From Bacillus sp. FJAT-47783 (GTDB taxonomy: Bacteria; Bacillota; Bacilli; Bacillales; Aeribacillaceae): DNA of 64,000 bases. Below, in pieces: positions 27,846 through 37,437 of this stretch. The stretch spans positions 62,001-126,000 of the forward strand of contig NZ_JAKZKS010000006.1 of NCBI RefSeq assembly GCF_022808615.1, in the 5' to 3' direction. A model generated the notes under the pieces. It had not been told where the DNA came from, searched no databases, and saw only the letters and a list, made by a program, of their open reading frames with translations. The position numbers were made by a program, and so were the translations under genes. Position 1 is the stretch's first letter; each line of letters opens with the position of its first letter.

Positions 27846-29036
27846 TTAGTGGGTTAATGACATTTGTTTATTATTTTTTTGTACGATACTTCGGTCGTAT
27901 ATAATTGCCGTGATTGTTCCAATACATAATAATCCGATCATCGCAACAAACAGCCATCGAATTCCGAAAACATCAACAATGACTCCACCCAATAAAGGTC
28001 CAATCATTCTTCCTCCAGTTGCCATACTATTCACAAACCCTTGATAAAAGCCTTCTCGGCCTTTCGGAGCTAGTTTATTAGCAATCGTCGGAACAGCTGG
28101 CCAAACGAGCATTTCTCCAATTGTAATAATGATCATTGCTGCCATAAATCCGGTAAACTGGGTAGCATTAGACATCACGATATAAGATAAAATAAACATC
28201 ATAAATCCGACAAACATTTGCACTTTTAACGATTTTGCTAACCGTTTTATAAAGGCAGATAGCAATGGCTGACCTAACACAATAAGAGCACCGTTTACTG
28301 TCCATAATAAACTATATTGATGAAGTCCAATCCCCATTTCTTGTGAATAGGCCGCAAAAGTAGAAGGCCATTGCGAGTAAGTTACCCATGCTAATAAGTA
28401 ACCAATCGTTAACGTTACTAATGCCATATATTTTTGGCGATTTTTCACATAAGTACGTTGTTTTAATATCGTTGAGTGTACTCCTTTCTCTCCTACTAAA
28501 TTTCGATAACCAAAATAGCTGATCATAAAAAATACAATATATAATAATGTATTTGCGATAAAAATAAATTCAAATGAAATATTCGCTACGATTCCACCTA
28601 AAGCTGATCCGATTGCAACACCACTATTTTGGGCAATATAGATCGCGTTAAAGGCGCGACGTTCTCCTTCAGGCCAAACAGCTCCAGCTAGAGCATACAT
28701 AGAAGGAAAAACAATTCCTTGCCCAAAACCGATAAGCGTTAAAAGAATAATATAAGCTGGCCAATCGTGAAAAAATACGAGTACAATTAGGGAAGCGAGA
28801 GTCGTTATAATACCTGCCATAATGGAACGAAAACCGCCTATTCGATCAAAGAGAATTCCACCTAGCATATTCCCAACGACACTAGCTCCTGAATTGAGCA
28901 TAAGCACAATCCCAGCCATCGTTAACGACTTCCCAAGATGGTCATGAATATAGATCGTATTTAACGGCCATAAAAAGGATGCACCTGTTACATTAATAGC
29001 CATTCCAATGATTAACAACCATAATGAACGTGGCAT
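27846..29036 (-). CDS. yttB: MFS transporter, YttB-like
   Basis: A 396-residue major facilitator carrier with about 12 hydrophobic helices. GGILFDRIGGFRSI between helices 2 and 3 is the MFS motif A (G-x3-D-R-x-G-R/G-R). Orthologue by position of B. subtilis yttB, which sits between leuS and ytrF. Drug/proton antiporters share this build, but the substrate is unknown. AAAGGTGG precedes the ATG. It has its own terminator, and the ytr operon terminator upstream separates it from those genes. Confidence 0.85.
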   Translation of the reverse strand: MPRSLWLLIIGMAINVTGASFLWPLNTIYIHDHLGKSLTMAGIVLMLNSGASVVGNMLGGILFDRIGGFRSIMAGIITTLASLIVLVFFHDWPAYIILLTLIGFGQGIVFPSMYALAGAVWPEGERRAFNAIYIAQNSGVAIGSALGGIVANISFEFIFIANTLLYIVFFMISYFGYRNLVGEKGVHSTILKQRTYVKNRQKYMALVTLTIGYLLAWVTYSQWPSTFAAYSQEMGIGLHQYSLLWTVNGALIVLGQPLLSAFIKRLAKSLKVQMFVGFMMFILSYIVMSNATQFTGFMAAMIIITIGEMLVWPAVPTIANKLAPKGREGFYQGFVNSMATGGRMIGPLLGGVIVDVFGIRWLFVAMIGLLCIGTITAIIYDRSIVQKNNKQMSLTH

Positions 29037-29064
29037 GTTTCAACCACCTTTCCTTTAAAATTTC

Positions 29065-29108
29065 GAAAAAAAAAGAACGGAAGGCACGCTAAATGACATG
29101 CTTTCCGC
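29065..29108 (-). terminator. Terminator of the ytr operon
   Basis: GCGGAA-AGCATG pairs with CGTGC-CTTCCGT on the minus strand, followed by a run of nine or ten T. It lies 54 bp after the ytrF stop. Confidence 0.85.
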
Positions 29109-29161
29109 TATATTTATTAAAATTATTCTATTCCGTTTTGTTCATTTTTTCAATAAATACG

Positions 29162-30463
29162 TTATATTTCTTTTCGAAGTGCAGATAATACAGGGATGTT
29201 TGTCGCTTTAAATGCTGGTCTTAAACCAGAAATAATGGCAACACCAACGCTAATACCAAAAGCAATAAGAACTAAACTAAGCGGAATATATGAAAATATA
29301 AATCCTTCAGGTCCTTCTGAGTCCGTAACTGAATTTAAAACCATCGGAATAATCCAATTGGATATTCCACTAATCCCGTATGAAATAACGACTCCAAGCA
29401 TGGCCCCAACGACACCGATCCATGCACTTTCCATTAAAAAGATCCTTCGAATAACATTCGGCTGTGCCCCGATTGCCTTCATAATTCCAATTTCTTGAGT
29501 ACGCTCTGTTACCGCCATTGTCATCGTATTAAATATACCAATGGATGCAATCAGAACTGCTACCGTTCCGATAAAAATTAATCCAATTTTAAATACAAGA
29601 AAAAAAACGTTCATACTGTCTAGTTGTTCTGTAACCGAATAAACGTGATAGCCTTTGTCTTTTAGTTCTTCGAGGAGCGGTTTTACGTGCTCTAAATTTG
29701 AGGCGTAAACATTCACTTCTTCTGAGTAAACCTCTCCCATTTCTTCATTCATTGATTCTTTTTCAATGATACTTTTCACTTGATTAAATACTTAATCACT
29801 AATAATAATCTTTGTATCAATATCCCAATCATTGGCAGGTTCATCTAAAACACCAACAACTTTCACTGGAATAACCTCTTCCACTTGTTCACTACTTACT
29901 CTCATCGACAAGGTTTGTCCGATTAAATCACCTTTGTACCCTTCTGGTAGTGAACCGTTTTCAGGTGGTTTTTTTTCAAATTCTATTCTTTCTTTTTCTG
30001 TATTTAAATAATTGGCAAAATGATATCCAACGACTACCTCACCATCTTGTTTCGGAAGTCTCCCTTCACTTAATTTTACACCTGTTTTTTTCCATTCCTT
30101 TATGTTCGTAAAAATCGGTGCAACAGTTGTCGCTCGATCCTGTAATGATAGATCCACCCTCTGATCTATATATTTATTTACAACTACTGCTTTCACATGT
30201 TCTAATCCTTTTAATTCTTTAAGATCTTCATCTGTCGGCATTTGCACCTCATCCCCGTCATCTTTACCGAAGACATTAATTGTTGTCACGATATCTTGTT
30301 CAAGAATTTCAGACGTAATACTTTTATGCAAACCGAAGCCGACCGATGCTAGCACGATTAAAAAGGCACACCCTATCGTTGTCGCTAATATGGTCATAAA
30401 TATACGTAAACGATTTTTCTTTATGTTTTGGCGGACAAATTGCACTTGATCTTTAAACTTCAT
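29162..30463 (-). pseudogene. ytrF: ytrF: FtsX/MacB-type ABC permease interrupted by an in-frame stop
   Basis: Together two adjacent frames (223 residues from ATG 30463, then 205 residues ending at 29162) make one full YtrF-like permease of about 433 codons. The N-terminal part has the first helix and MacB-like periplasmic domain (ILATTIGCAFLIVLASVGFG). The C-terminal part has three helices and the FtsX block (TMAVTERTQEIGIMKAIGA). They are in the same frame, separated only by a TAA at 29792-29794 and a few further sense codons before a GTG with no ribosome site. This is a nonsense mutation, not a frameshift; sequencing error or readthrough remain possible. The start overlaps ytrE by 11 bp. 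Confidence 0.8.
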
Positions 30464-31151
30464 GTAATATTCCCCTCTCTAGTAAAACACCGTCGTGCAA
30501 GAAAAGTTTCCTATCACTTGATTGTGCGACTTCTTCATCGTGTGTAATCATTAAAAACGTAATTCCTTTTTCTCTATTTAACTCTTGAATGAGCGCTAAA
30601 ACTTCTTGCTCTGTTTCAGAATCTAAACTTCCAGTCGGCTCATCAGCTAAAATCACTTTCGGGTTCGTAATGAGTGCTCTTGCAATACTGACACGTTGCT
30701 GTTGTCCACCTGATAGTTCGTTCGGATAATGATTGGTGTGATCTTGTAAACCAACTCTTTCTAATAAGCGAGAAACTTGTAATTTTCTCTCTTTTTCGGC
30801 AATACCCTTTAATGTTAATGGGAGTTCGACATTTTCATAGGTGGTTAAACTAGGAATCAATTGGAAGTTTTGAAAAATAAATCCTAAATAATCTAAGCGG
30901 AATTTCGCCCATTCTTTTTCATTGAAATTCGTAACATTTGTATTATTTATGACAATCTCACCTGCTGTGGGGGAAATATATCCGGAAATCAAGTGTAATA
31001 ACGTTGACTTTCCTGAACCACTTTTCCCGACAATTGTAGCGATTTCTCCTTGGTGAATATGCAAATTAACATCTTGTAACACGGGAATTTCTTTTTCACT
31101 TCCCTTTTTCCCAACTTTAAATGAGTGATATAAATGGCTAACTTGAATCAT
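30453..31151 (-). CDS. ytrE: YtrE-like ABC transporter ATPase (MacB/LolD type)
   Basis: A 232-residue ATPase with Walker [11 protein letters not shown]-loop in [10 protein letters not shown], signature [15 protein letters not shown], Walker [13 protein letters not shown] and switch His in MITHDEE. It pairs with the FtsX-type permease YtrF. In B. subtilis the ytrGABCDEF operon responds to cell-wall antibiotics; here only A, E and F remain. I start at ATG 31151, 9 bp after AGGAGG and 1 bp after the ytrA stop; the longer frame to 31178 overlaps ytrA. Confidence 0.92.
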   Translation of the reverse strand: MIQVSHLYHSFKVGKKGSEKEIPVLQDVNLHIHQGEIATIVGKSGSGKSTLLHLISGYISPTAGEIVINNTNVTNFNEKEWAKFRLDYLGFIFQNFQLIPSLTTYENVELPLTLKGIAEKERKLQVSRLLERVGLQDHTNHYPNELSGGQQQRVSIARALITNPKVILADEPTGSLDSETEQEVLALIQELNREKGITFLMITHDEEVAQSSDRKLFLHDGVLLERGILHEV

Positions 31152-31152
31152 G

Positions 31153-31530
31153 TCATTTTTCCTCCTCAATCTGTCCATTGCTTAACCAATTTTGCATTTG
31201 TTCCATATCCATTCCTTTATAACGAGCGGTAACGATCATCTGTTTTAACTGGCCTAAAACGATTCGCATTTTTTCTTCATAAATTAAACTTCTCGCTCTT
31301 TCTGTTACGAACATGCCTTTTCCGCTTATCTCCTCAATAATGCCCTGGTTTTCAAGTTCTTGATAAGCTTTGGAAACACTATTAGGATTCACACCAATCA
31401 CCTTTGAGAGCTCACGAACAGAGCTAACTTGATCCCCAGGCTTTAGAACTCTTTTAAAACAAAGCTCTTTAACGTTTTGAACAATTTGTTCACAAATGGG
31501 TGTAGAGTTTCTTGGATCAATTTGAATCAT
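31153..31530 (-). CDS. ytrA: YtrA-like GntR-family repressor
   Basis: A 125-residue GntR regulator of the short YtrA subfamily. The winged HTH occupies residues 8-75 (VSSVRELSKVIGVNPNSVSK, ISGKGMFV), and a short helical tail serves for dimerisation. No ligand domain is present. I start at ATG 31530 because the frame to 31851 would run through the palindromic operator and promoter. It controls its own operon with ytrE-ytrF; in B. subtilis cell-wall antibiotics such as ramoplanin induce it. An operator of two 12-bp arms lies 23 bp upstream. Confidence 0.9.
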   Translation of the reverse strand: MIQIDPRNSTPICEQIVQNVKELCFKRVLKPGDQVSSVRELSKVIGVNPNSVSKAYQELENQGIIEEISGKGMFVTERARSLIYEEKMRIVLGQLKQMIVTARYKGMDMEQMQNWLSNGQIEEEK

Positions 31531-31552
31531 TTCATCCCTACTTCCATACAGC

Positions 31553-31616
31553 GTATTAAGTGTACTATTAAAAATAATACACTTAATACAGTATGGTTTT
31601 TTTATTAAGTTGTCAA
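31553..31616 (-). promoter_or_regulatory. ytrA promoter with long perfect operator
   Basis: GTATTAAGTGTA (31553-31564) and TACACTTAATAC (31578-31589) are perfect 12-bp inverted arms with a 13-bp spacer. The inner part (AGTGTA-13-TACACT) fits the site reported for B. subtilis YtrA. On the minus strand TTGACA (31611-31616) and TACTGT (31588-31593), 17 bp apart, form the promoter, whose -10 box touches the operator. Autorepression follows by inference. Confidence 0.8.
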
Positions 31617-31628
31617 CAATTTTTTTGT

Positions 31629-31750
31629 AAAATAAGCGCGAAGCGCCTGAATCAGCCTCGTACAAAATGTTCTTACGACAAAGGAGCTTTTTGCCTTTAC
31701 GGCGTAAAATTTTATTTGACTTCGAGAGAGTAGGTGGCTTCCGTTGGACA
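31629..31750. repeat. Intergenic element resembling Bacillaceae dispersed repeats
   Basis: The stretch contains GCGCGAAGCGCCTGAATCAGCC, split by a central GACAAAGGAGCTTTTTGCC hairpin-prone part, then TTTGACTTCGAGAGAG and GGCTTCCGTTGGACA. The order (AAGCGCCT..GATCAGCC ... TGACTTCGAG ... GGACA) recalls dispersed intergenic repeats I know from Bacillus and Geobacillus genomes. No other copy is visible in this window, so this is recall, not proof. No gene lies here. Confidence 0.4.
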
Positions 31751-31805
31751 AAGCTCCATTCATTGTATTTTAACGCTTTAGCGAATTTAAACTTTCTGAA
31801 ACAAC

Positions 31806-31839
31806 AAAAAAAGAAAGGTTCTTTAAACCAGAACCTTTC
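31806..31839 (-). terminator. Terminator of the 46-residue gene
   Basis: GAAAGGTTC pairs perfectly with GAACCTTTC around a 9-nt loop on the minus strand and is followed by seven T. It starts 11 bp after the stop codon. Confidence 0.88.
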
Positions 31840-31850
31840 CTTTCCAATCA

Positions 31851-31991
31851 CTATTTCTTTTGTTTAGCATCTAAATAATTTTTCTTGGCACTTTTTACCG
31901 GATCATATTCCCCGGCAAATTCAACATCATTACTATTCATTCCATTTTTCGTTTTTTGTTCAGGATTGTTTTGTTTCGAACGTTTTTTCAT
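31851..31991 (-). CDS. Small lysine-rich hypothetical protein (46 aa)
   Basis: A 46-codon gene with a good ribosome site (GGAGAGGAAAAGT before ATG 31991) and its own terminator. The product is rich in Lys, Asn and Gln (begins MKKRSKQNNPEQKTKNG) and carries NSNDVEFAGEYD, faintly like the EFA/EFASE segments of small acid-soluble spore proteins. I do not recognise it firmly. It follows the ytzC-like gene by 12 bp, so the two likely share a transcript. Small spore or coat-associated protein is a guess. Confidence 0.6.
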   Translation of the reverse strand: MKKRSKQNNPEQKTKNGMNSNDVEFAGEYDPVKSAKKNYLDAKQKK

Positions 31992-32003
31992 ACTTTTCCT
32001 CTC

Positions 32004-32261
32004 CTATTGTAAAATCATATTGTTTTGTAATGACTGTAACTTTAATCGCTCTCGATACAGTTGTTCACGTTGCTGATCACTTGAACTTATTTCAAGCTGG
32101 GCAATTTCTTGAAGGACTTCTTCAAGCATTCGTTGTGCTTTTGTATATTCTTCATCGTTATAGTGCTCCTGCTTCGCTGCTTCTTCATACTGCTCTCTTG
32201 CATAGTTTAATACTTCTTCACATTTTTGAATGCAATTCTCAACAGATTGTCTCGTTGCCAA
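32004..32261 (-). CDS. ytzC: YtzC-like small protein (DUF2524)
   Basis: An 85-residue, almost fully helical protein with heptad-like spacing (CIQKCEEVLNYAREQYEEA; LQEIAQLEIS; QLYRERLKLQSLQNNM), likely a short coiled coil. The position beside ytqA matches B. subtilis ytzC, a small protein of unknown function. I start at TTG 32261, which follows AAAAGGGGGAA and gives the MATRQS start; the ATG at 32294 lies upstream of that ribosome site. Divergent from ytqA. Confidence 0.75.
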   Translation of the reverse strand: MATRQSVENCIQKCEEVLNYAREQYEEAAKQEHYNDEEYTKAQRMLEEVLQEIAQLEISSSDQQREQLYRERLKLQSLQNNMILQ

Positions 32262-32446
32262 GCGAATTCCCCCTTTTCTTTCGATAAAATACAATGATCA
32301 TCGTTCTTATTTTGTCATTGATAGGCTATGAATACACATGATGGGAGTTGGAAATTTTTGTTGATAACATTCCCATTTGAGATTCCATTTTATCTCGTGA
32401 TAAAATGCTATGATGGTATATTTTTAACAGTAGGAGGTATCTCCAT

Positions 32447-33981
<1,535 letters not shown>

Positions 33982-33992
33982 TTTATTCACCA

Positions 33993-34080
33993 AACAAGAG
34001 ACTGTCCAAAAAGGAAAGCCTCTTGAAAATAAAAGGGGCATCCAAGGTCGAAAAACCATTATTGGACAGCCCCTTGTTTT
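33993..34080. repeat. Inverted-repeat element doubling as convergent terminator
   Basis: CAAGAGACTGTCCAA (33995-34009) and TTGGACAGCCCCTTG (34062-34076) are inverted, 13 of 15 bp matching, about 52 bp apart, and the right arm is followed by TTTTTT. It lies between the converging ytqB and ytpB, so it can terminate ytqB. The G-A-C-T-G-T-C-C-A-A tips also resemble ends of small transposon-derived elements. Confidence 0.5.
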
Positions 34081-35163
34081 TTAGGACGATTTCATAAAAC
34101 TTAATTTTTGAATCTTTCGATAGGCCCGTCCATTGACGTAAAAGAAAATGGACGATGAGCCACCTAACCGTACGAGTTTTTTTGCTAACTTATTTAATTG
34201 TTTCCGTTCATTCACTTTATCATCAGATAAATAAACGCCGAGCAAGCCGCGATTAATTAAACGATGAAATTTCTCATGTGGAATGCCTTCTAAACTGCGA
34301 TCCGCTTCGGTTATAAAATGTTCAAGTCGCTCCATCATATTACGCTCATTCTCATAGTAATGACAAAAATTCAAGTCCCCTTCTAGTTCATCTTCTTGTT
34401 GATCAATTAAGTAATCGAGTAAAATATGTAACCCTTGGACATATGGAAAGTATCCGTTCCTTATTTGCTTTGCCATCATTTCTGTAAAATGATTTTGAAA
34501 AGCATAAGAAACTAAACAGAATACTCCGAGTGTTGATCCCGCACAAGCTGAAAATTCATACCATTCCATTTTTGGTAAATGAGAGCGATACGTTTCAAAC
34601 CAATTTTCAAGTCGCGGGACACGTTCTTCTTCTTTAACATGTTTGTGCACTTGTAAATCACAATAATATAAGCAAAGCTCGTGTAAATATGGAGCAATAA
34701 CTGAATAATGTTGTCCCATGCTTCTTAGAACCGTTTGACAAGTTGAGACAAGTGCATGTAAATAGCCTCCATCTTCTTGATCTTGCCGGTATTGATAATA
34801 CGATTTTAACGGCTCGTTAATGGACAATGCATCGACCATAGATTGATGAAGCATACGAAAATCTTCTGGATCCTGAGACGTGCTTCGGTCACATAAGTTG
34901 TCTAAATAATCACTAATCGTTTGATAGGCGACGATAAATTCAATACATCTTTCCATCTGCTGATCAGCTAGTATCGCTAAAATGCTTCCCCCTTCACAAT
35001 GAAAGGCTTTCGATTCAATACTTTGCAAAGCTTGTTTCCTCAATTCATCATTCGGAATTTGTTCTGCTTTTTGACGCCATTTTTTTAAATAACGATGAAC
35101 GGTCGGTAATACTTCACGGTATACTTTTTTCATTAACATCACTGGATGCTCTGGAATTTTCAA
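34081..35163 (-). CDS. ytpB: Tetraprenyl-beta-curcumene synthase (YtpB, DUF2600)
   Basis: A 360-residue all-helical terpene synthase of the DUF2600 family. It lacks a classical DDxxD but has the family motif TISDYLDNLCDRS near residue 85 and later YVQGLHILLDYLIDQQEDE. B. subtilis YtpB makes tetraprenyl-beta-curcumene, the precursor of C35 terpenes (baciterpenols) linked to spores. The start is TTG 35163, preceded by GAGGAGGTGAG. It lies 15 bp after ytpA in one unit. Confidence 0.9.
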   Translation of the reverse strand: MKIPEHPVMLMKKVYREVLPTVHRYLKKWRQKAEQIPNDELRKQALQSIESKAFHCEGGSILAILADQQMERCIEFIVAYQTISDYLDNLCDRSTSQDPEDFRMLHQSMVDALSINEPLKSYYQYRQDQEDGGYLHALVSTCQTVLRSMGQHYSVIAPYLHELCLYYCDLQVHKHVKEEERVPRLENWFETYRSHLPKMEWYEFSACAGSTLGVFCLVSYAFQNHFTEMMAKQIRNGYFPYVQGLHILLDYLIDQQEDELEGDLNFCHYYENERNMMERLEHFITEADRSLEGIPHEKFHRLINRGLLGVYLSDDKVNERKQLNKLAKKLVRLGGSSSIFFYVNGRAYRKIQKLSFMKSS

Positions 35164-35178
35164 AATACACTCACCTCC

Positions 35179-35985
35179 TCACGAATTTTCATCTTCACAT
35201 TTTGAATGAGGCAAATGGGCTTCAATAAACCTTTTTGCTGTCTCAAAAACGAGCTCACGTTCAGGTTCATTAAATATTTCGTGATAAAAGCCTTCCCATT
35301 CTTTGTAGGACTTTTCCGGGATTGCGAGTTCATTGAACCATTTAAATACGTACGATTTATCAACAATTAAATCCTCCCCACCTTGCATGACAAATACTGG
35401 GACTTTCGGAAATTTTGGAAGCTGTTTGAAAGCTTCGTCTATCGCTTTCAGTAGTTCACGATACCAGCGAACAGATACCTTTGTCACATACAAGGAATCA
35501 TTTTCATCCATATCTTGTACTTCTTTATTTCGTGTCGCGATCTTTACGGATAAACCGGAATCAAAACGCCACTTAGGAAGAAATACATTTAAACATTTTG
35601 AAAGCGTATTTAACGCCTTATTTGGCTTTTTGACAAGACCTAAACACGGTGAAGATAAAATTACTCCATGAACCTTGAGTTCTTTTTCTTGTAATGCGCG
35701 AATCGTGATAAGTCCGCCCATGCTATGTCCTAATAAATAAATTGGTAAATCAAATGTCTTCGCTTCACGAAACCATTCTTCCACAGCTTCAATGTAATCG
35801 TCAAAGGATTGAATGTGACCTCTCCTTCTAGTCGTTGTCCCTTGACCAGGTAAGTCCCCCATGACAACATGAAAACCAGCAAGCCTCCACATTTCAATTA
35901 GCCATTTATATCTGCCGTGATGTTCTGCAGCACCATGAATAATGACAATAACCCCTTTTGGATTTTCGCTCGTCCATTTCCACAT
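35179..35985 (-). CDS. ytpA: YtpA-like lysophospholipase / monoacylglycerol lipase
   Basis: A 268-residue alpha/beta hydrolase (Hydrolase_4 group). IIHGAAEHHGRY is the oxyanion region, LGHSMGG carries the nucleophile Ser, the acid lies near GGEDLIVDKS and the catalytic His in FYHEIFNEPER. B. subtilis YtpA is a phospholipase needed for bacilysocin synthesis. I start at ATG 35985 (AAGGGGGG upstream), giving MWKWTSENPKG; the frame to 36021 has no ribosome site. Co-transcribed with ytpB. Confidence 0.9.
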   Translation of the reverse strand: MWKWTSENPKGVIVIIHGAAEHHGRYKWLIEMWRLAGFHVVMGDLPGQGTTTRRRGHIQSFDDYIEAVEEWFREAKTFDLPIYLLGHSMGGLITIRALQEKELKVHGVILSSPCLGLVKKPNKALNTLSKCLNVFLPKWRFDSGLSVKIATRNKEVQDMDENDSLYVTKVSVRWYRELLKAIDEAFKQLPKFPKVPVFVMQGGEDLIVDKSYVFKWFNELAIPEKSYKEWEGFYHEIFNEPERELVFETAKRFIEAHLPHSKCEDENS

Positions 35986-36078
35986 ATTACTACCCCCCTT
36001 TTCGATACACTCAAACCTCATGTATAATAAATATACACTTATTTATCTCATCAAATTAATTGAAAGGACGAAACCATC

Positions 36079-36606
36079 ATGATTTATCCTTATAAAGATA
36101 AAAAACCAGTCATTGCTGAAAGTGCCTTTATCGCAGATTTTGTGACGATTACGGGCGATGTCCAAATTGGTGAAAACACAAGCATTTGGTTTAATACAGT
36201 TATTCGTGGAGATGTATCTCCAACTATGATTGGTAAGGGTGTCAACATTCAAGATCAATGTTGTCTTCATCAAAGCCCGAATCGTCCGCTTATTATTGAG
36301 GACGGTGTTTCAGTTGGCCACCAAGTTATACTCCATAGTTCGATTATACGAAAAAACGCTCTCATCGGCATGGGTTCCATTATTTTAGACGGAGCTGAAA
36401 TTGGTGAAGGAGCATTTATCGGTGCCGGTAGCTTAGTGCCTCCTGGGAAAAAAATCCCTCCTAATTGTTTAGCTTTTGGCAGACCAGTGAAAGTCATTCG
36501 AGAATTGACAGAGGATGACCGCCGAGATATGGATCGAATCCGTCGCGAATATGTAGAAAAAGGACAATTTTATAAACAATGTGAACCAATCGAAAAAAAA
36601 GAATAA
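36079..36606 (+). CDS. ytoA: YtoA-like gamma-carbonic anhydrase family protein
   Basis: A 175-residue left-handed beta-helix (hexapeptide repeat) protein. The metal-ligand region shows the family pattern: NIQDQCCLHQS (His), then SVGHQVILHSSII (two His). This resembles gamma-class carbonic anhydrases and YrdA. Whether it has carbonic anhydrase activity is not known. GAAAGGAC precedes the ATG. Divergent from ytpA, with the promoters in the 93-bp gap. Confidence 0.88.
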   Translation: MIYPYKDKKPVIAESAFIADFVTITGDVQIGENTSIWFNTVIRGDVSPTMIGKGVNIQDQCCLHQSPNRPLIIEDGVSVGHQVILHSSIIRKNALIGMGSIILDGAEIGEGAFIGAGSLVPPGKKIPPNCLAFGRPVKVIRELTEDDRRDMDRIRREYVEKGQFYKQCEPIEKKE

Positions 36607-36794
36607 ATGTTACACGTTGTTTATAAAGATATCTTAAAAGTCCTTTTTTAGAAATTCTATATTTTACTCAATCAGTTCATAAAAATGTTAAAAATTTGCA
36701 AATCTTTTTTTCGCAATCTTTACAAAAATTTATTACTCCTTAAATATTCCTCCCTTACAATAAAAGAAAAGATTTGCAAAGGAGTAAACAGAAA

Positions 36795-37334
36795 ATGAGC
36801 AAATTTATTGCCACAATGTATGACGTTGAGTGTAAATTATTTAAGTATGTGAATCAATATTTCGAAAAAAAATGTTTAAACTTTTATTTTCGCAACATCA
36901 CCCATATTGGCGGTGCCACATTTACCATTTTACTTTCTCTTTTATTCATTGTTTTTGCTGAGCATCCTTTAAAATCTGTTGCTCTTGCAAGTGGTGCCGC
37001 TTTGTTGTTTAGTCACATTCCCGTTGCAATTATAAAAAAATTATATCCTCGCAAACGTCCTTATATAGCTTTACAAGATGCGAAAATATTAAAAAACCCA
37101 CTACAAGATCATTCATTTCCTTCAGGACATACGACAGCCATTTTTTCTCTCGTAACTCCTTATATATTATTTATGCCTGAACTTTTTATTATCATTCTTC
37201 CTATTGCTTTTAGTGTAGCGCTCTCTCGTATATATTTAGGGCTTCATTATCCTTCAGATGTGCTCGTTGGGATGTTTTTAGGTAGCTGTACAGGCGTTAT
37301 TTGTTATACAACCATCACACAACTTATAACCTAA
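36795..37334 (+). CDS. PAP2-family membrane phosphatase, undecaprenyl-diphosphatase-like
   Basis: A 179-residue protein with about five hydrophobic helices and the three PAP2 motifs: KKLYPRKRPY, FPSGHTTA and SRIYLGLHYPSDV. Such proteins dephosphorylate undecaprenyl diphosphate or other lipid phosphates on the outer face of the membrane. The start is ATG 36795, 12 bp after AAAGGAG; the TTG at 36774 is upstream of that site. Next gene is a lipid- or sugar-active glycosyltransferase, which suggests envelope lipid work. Confidence 0.85.
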   Translation: MSKFIATMYDVECKLFKYVNQYFEKKCLNFYFRNITHIGGATFTILLSLLFIVFAEHPLKSVALASGAALLFSHIPVAIIKKLYPRKRPYIALQDAKILKNPLQDHSFPSGHTTAIFSLVTPYILFMPELFIIILPIAFSVALSRIYLGLHYPSDVLVGMFLGSCTGVICYTTITQLIT

Positions 37335-37437
37335 GCTCTTATGGAATCATTCTCTCCACATAGAATGGAATATAAGAATAACTCTTATCTCTTTATATCT
37401 TTTACAGTTATAAATATAAATAGACAGGAGGTTCATG

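Noticed and set aside
31531-31851. N-terminal extension of ytrA to 31851
   Set aside because: It would cover the palindromic operator, the promoter and the repeat; the GntR domain begins right at the shorter start.
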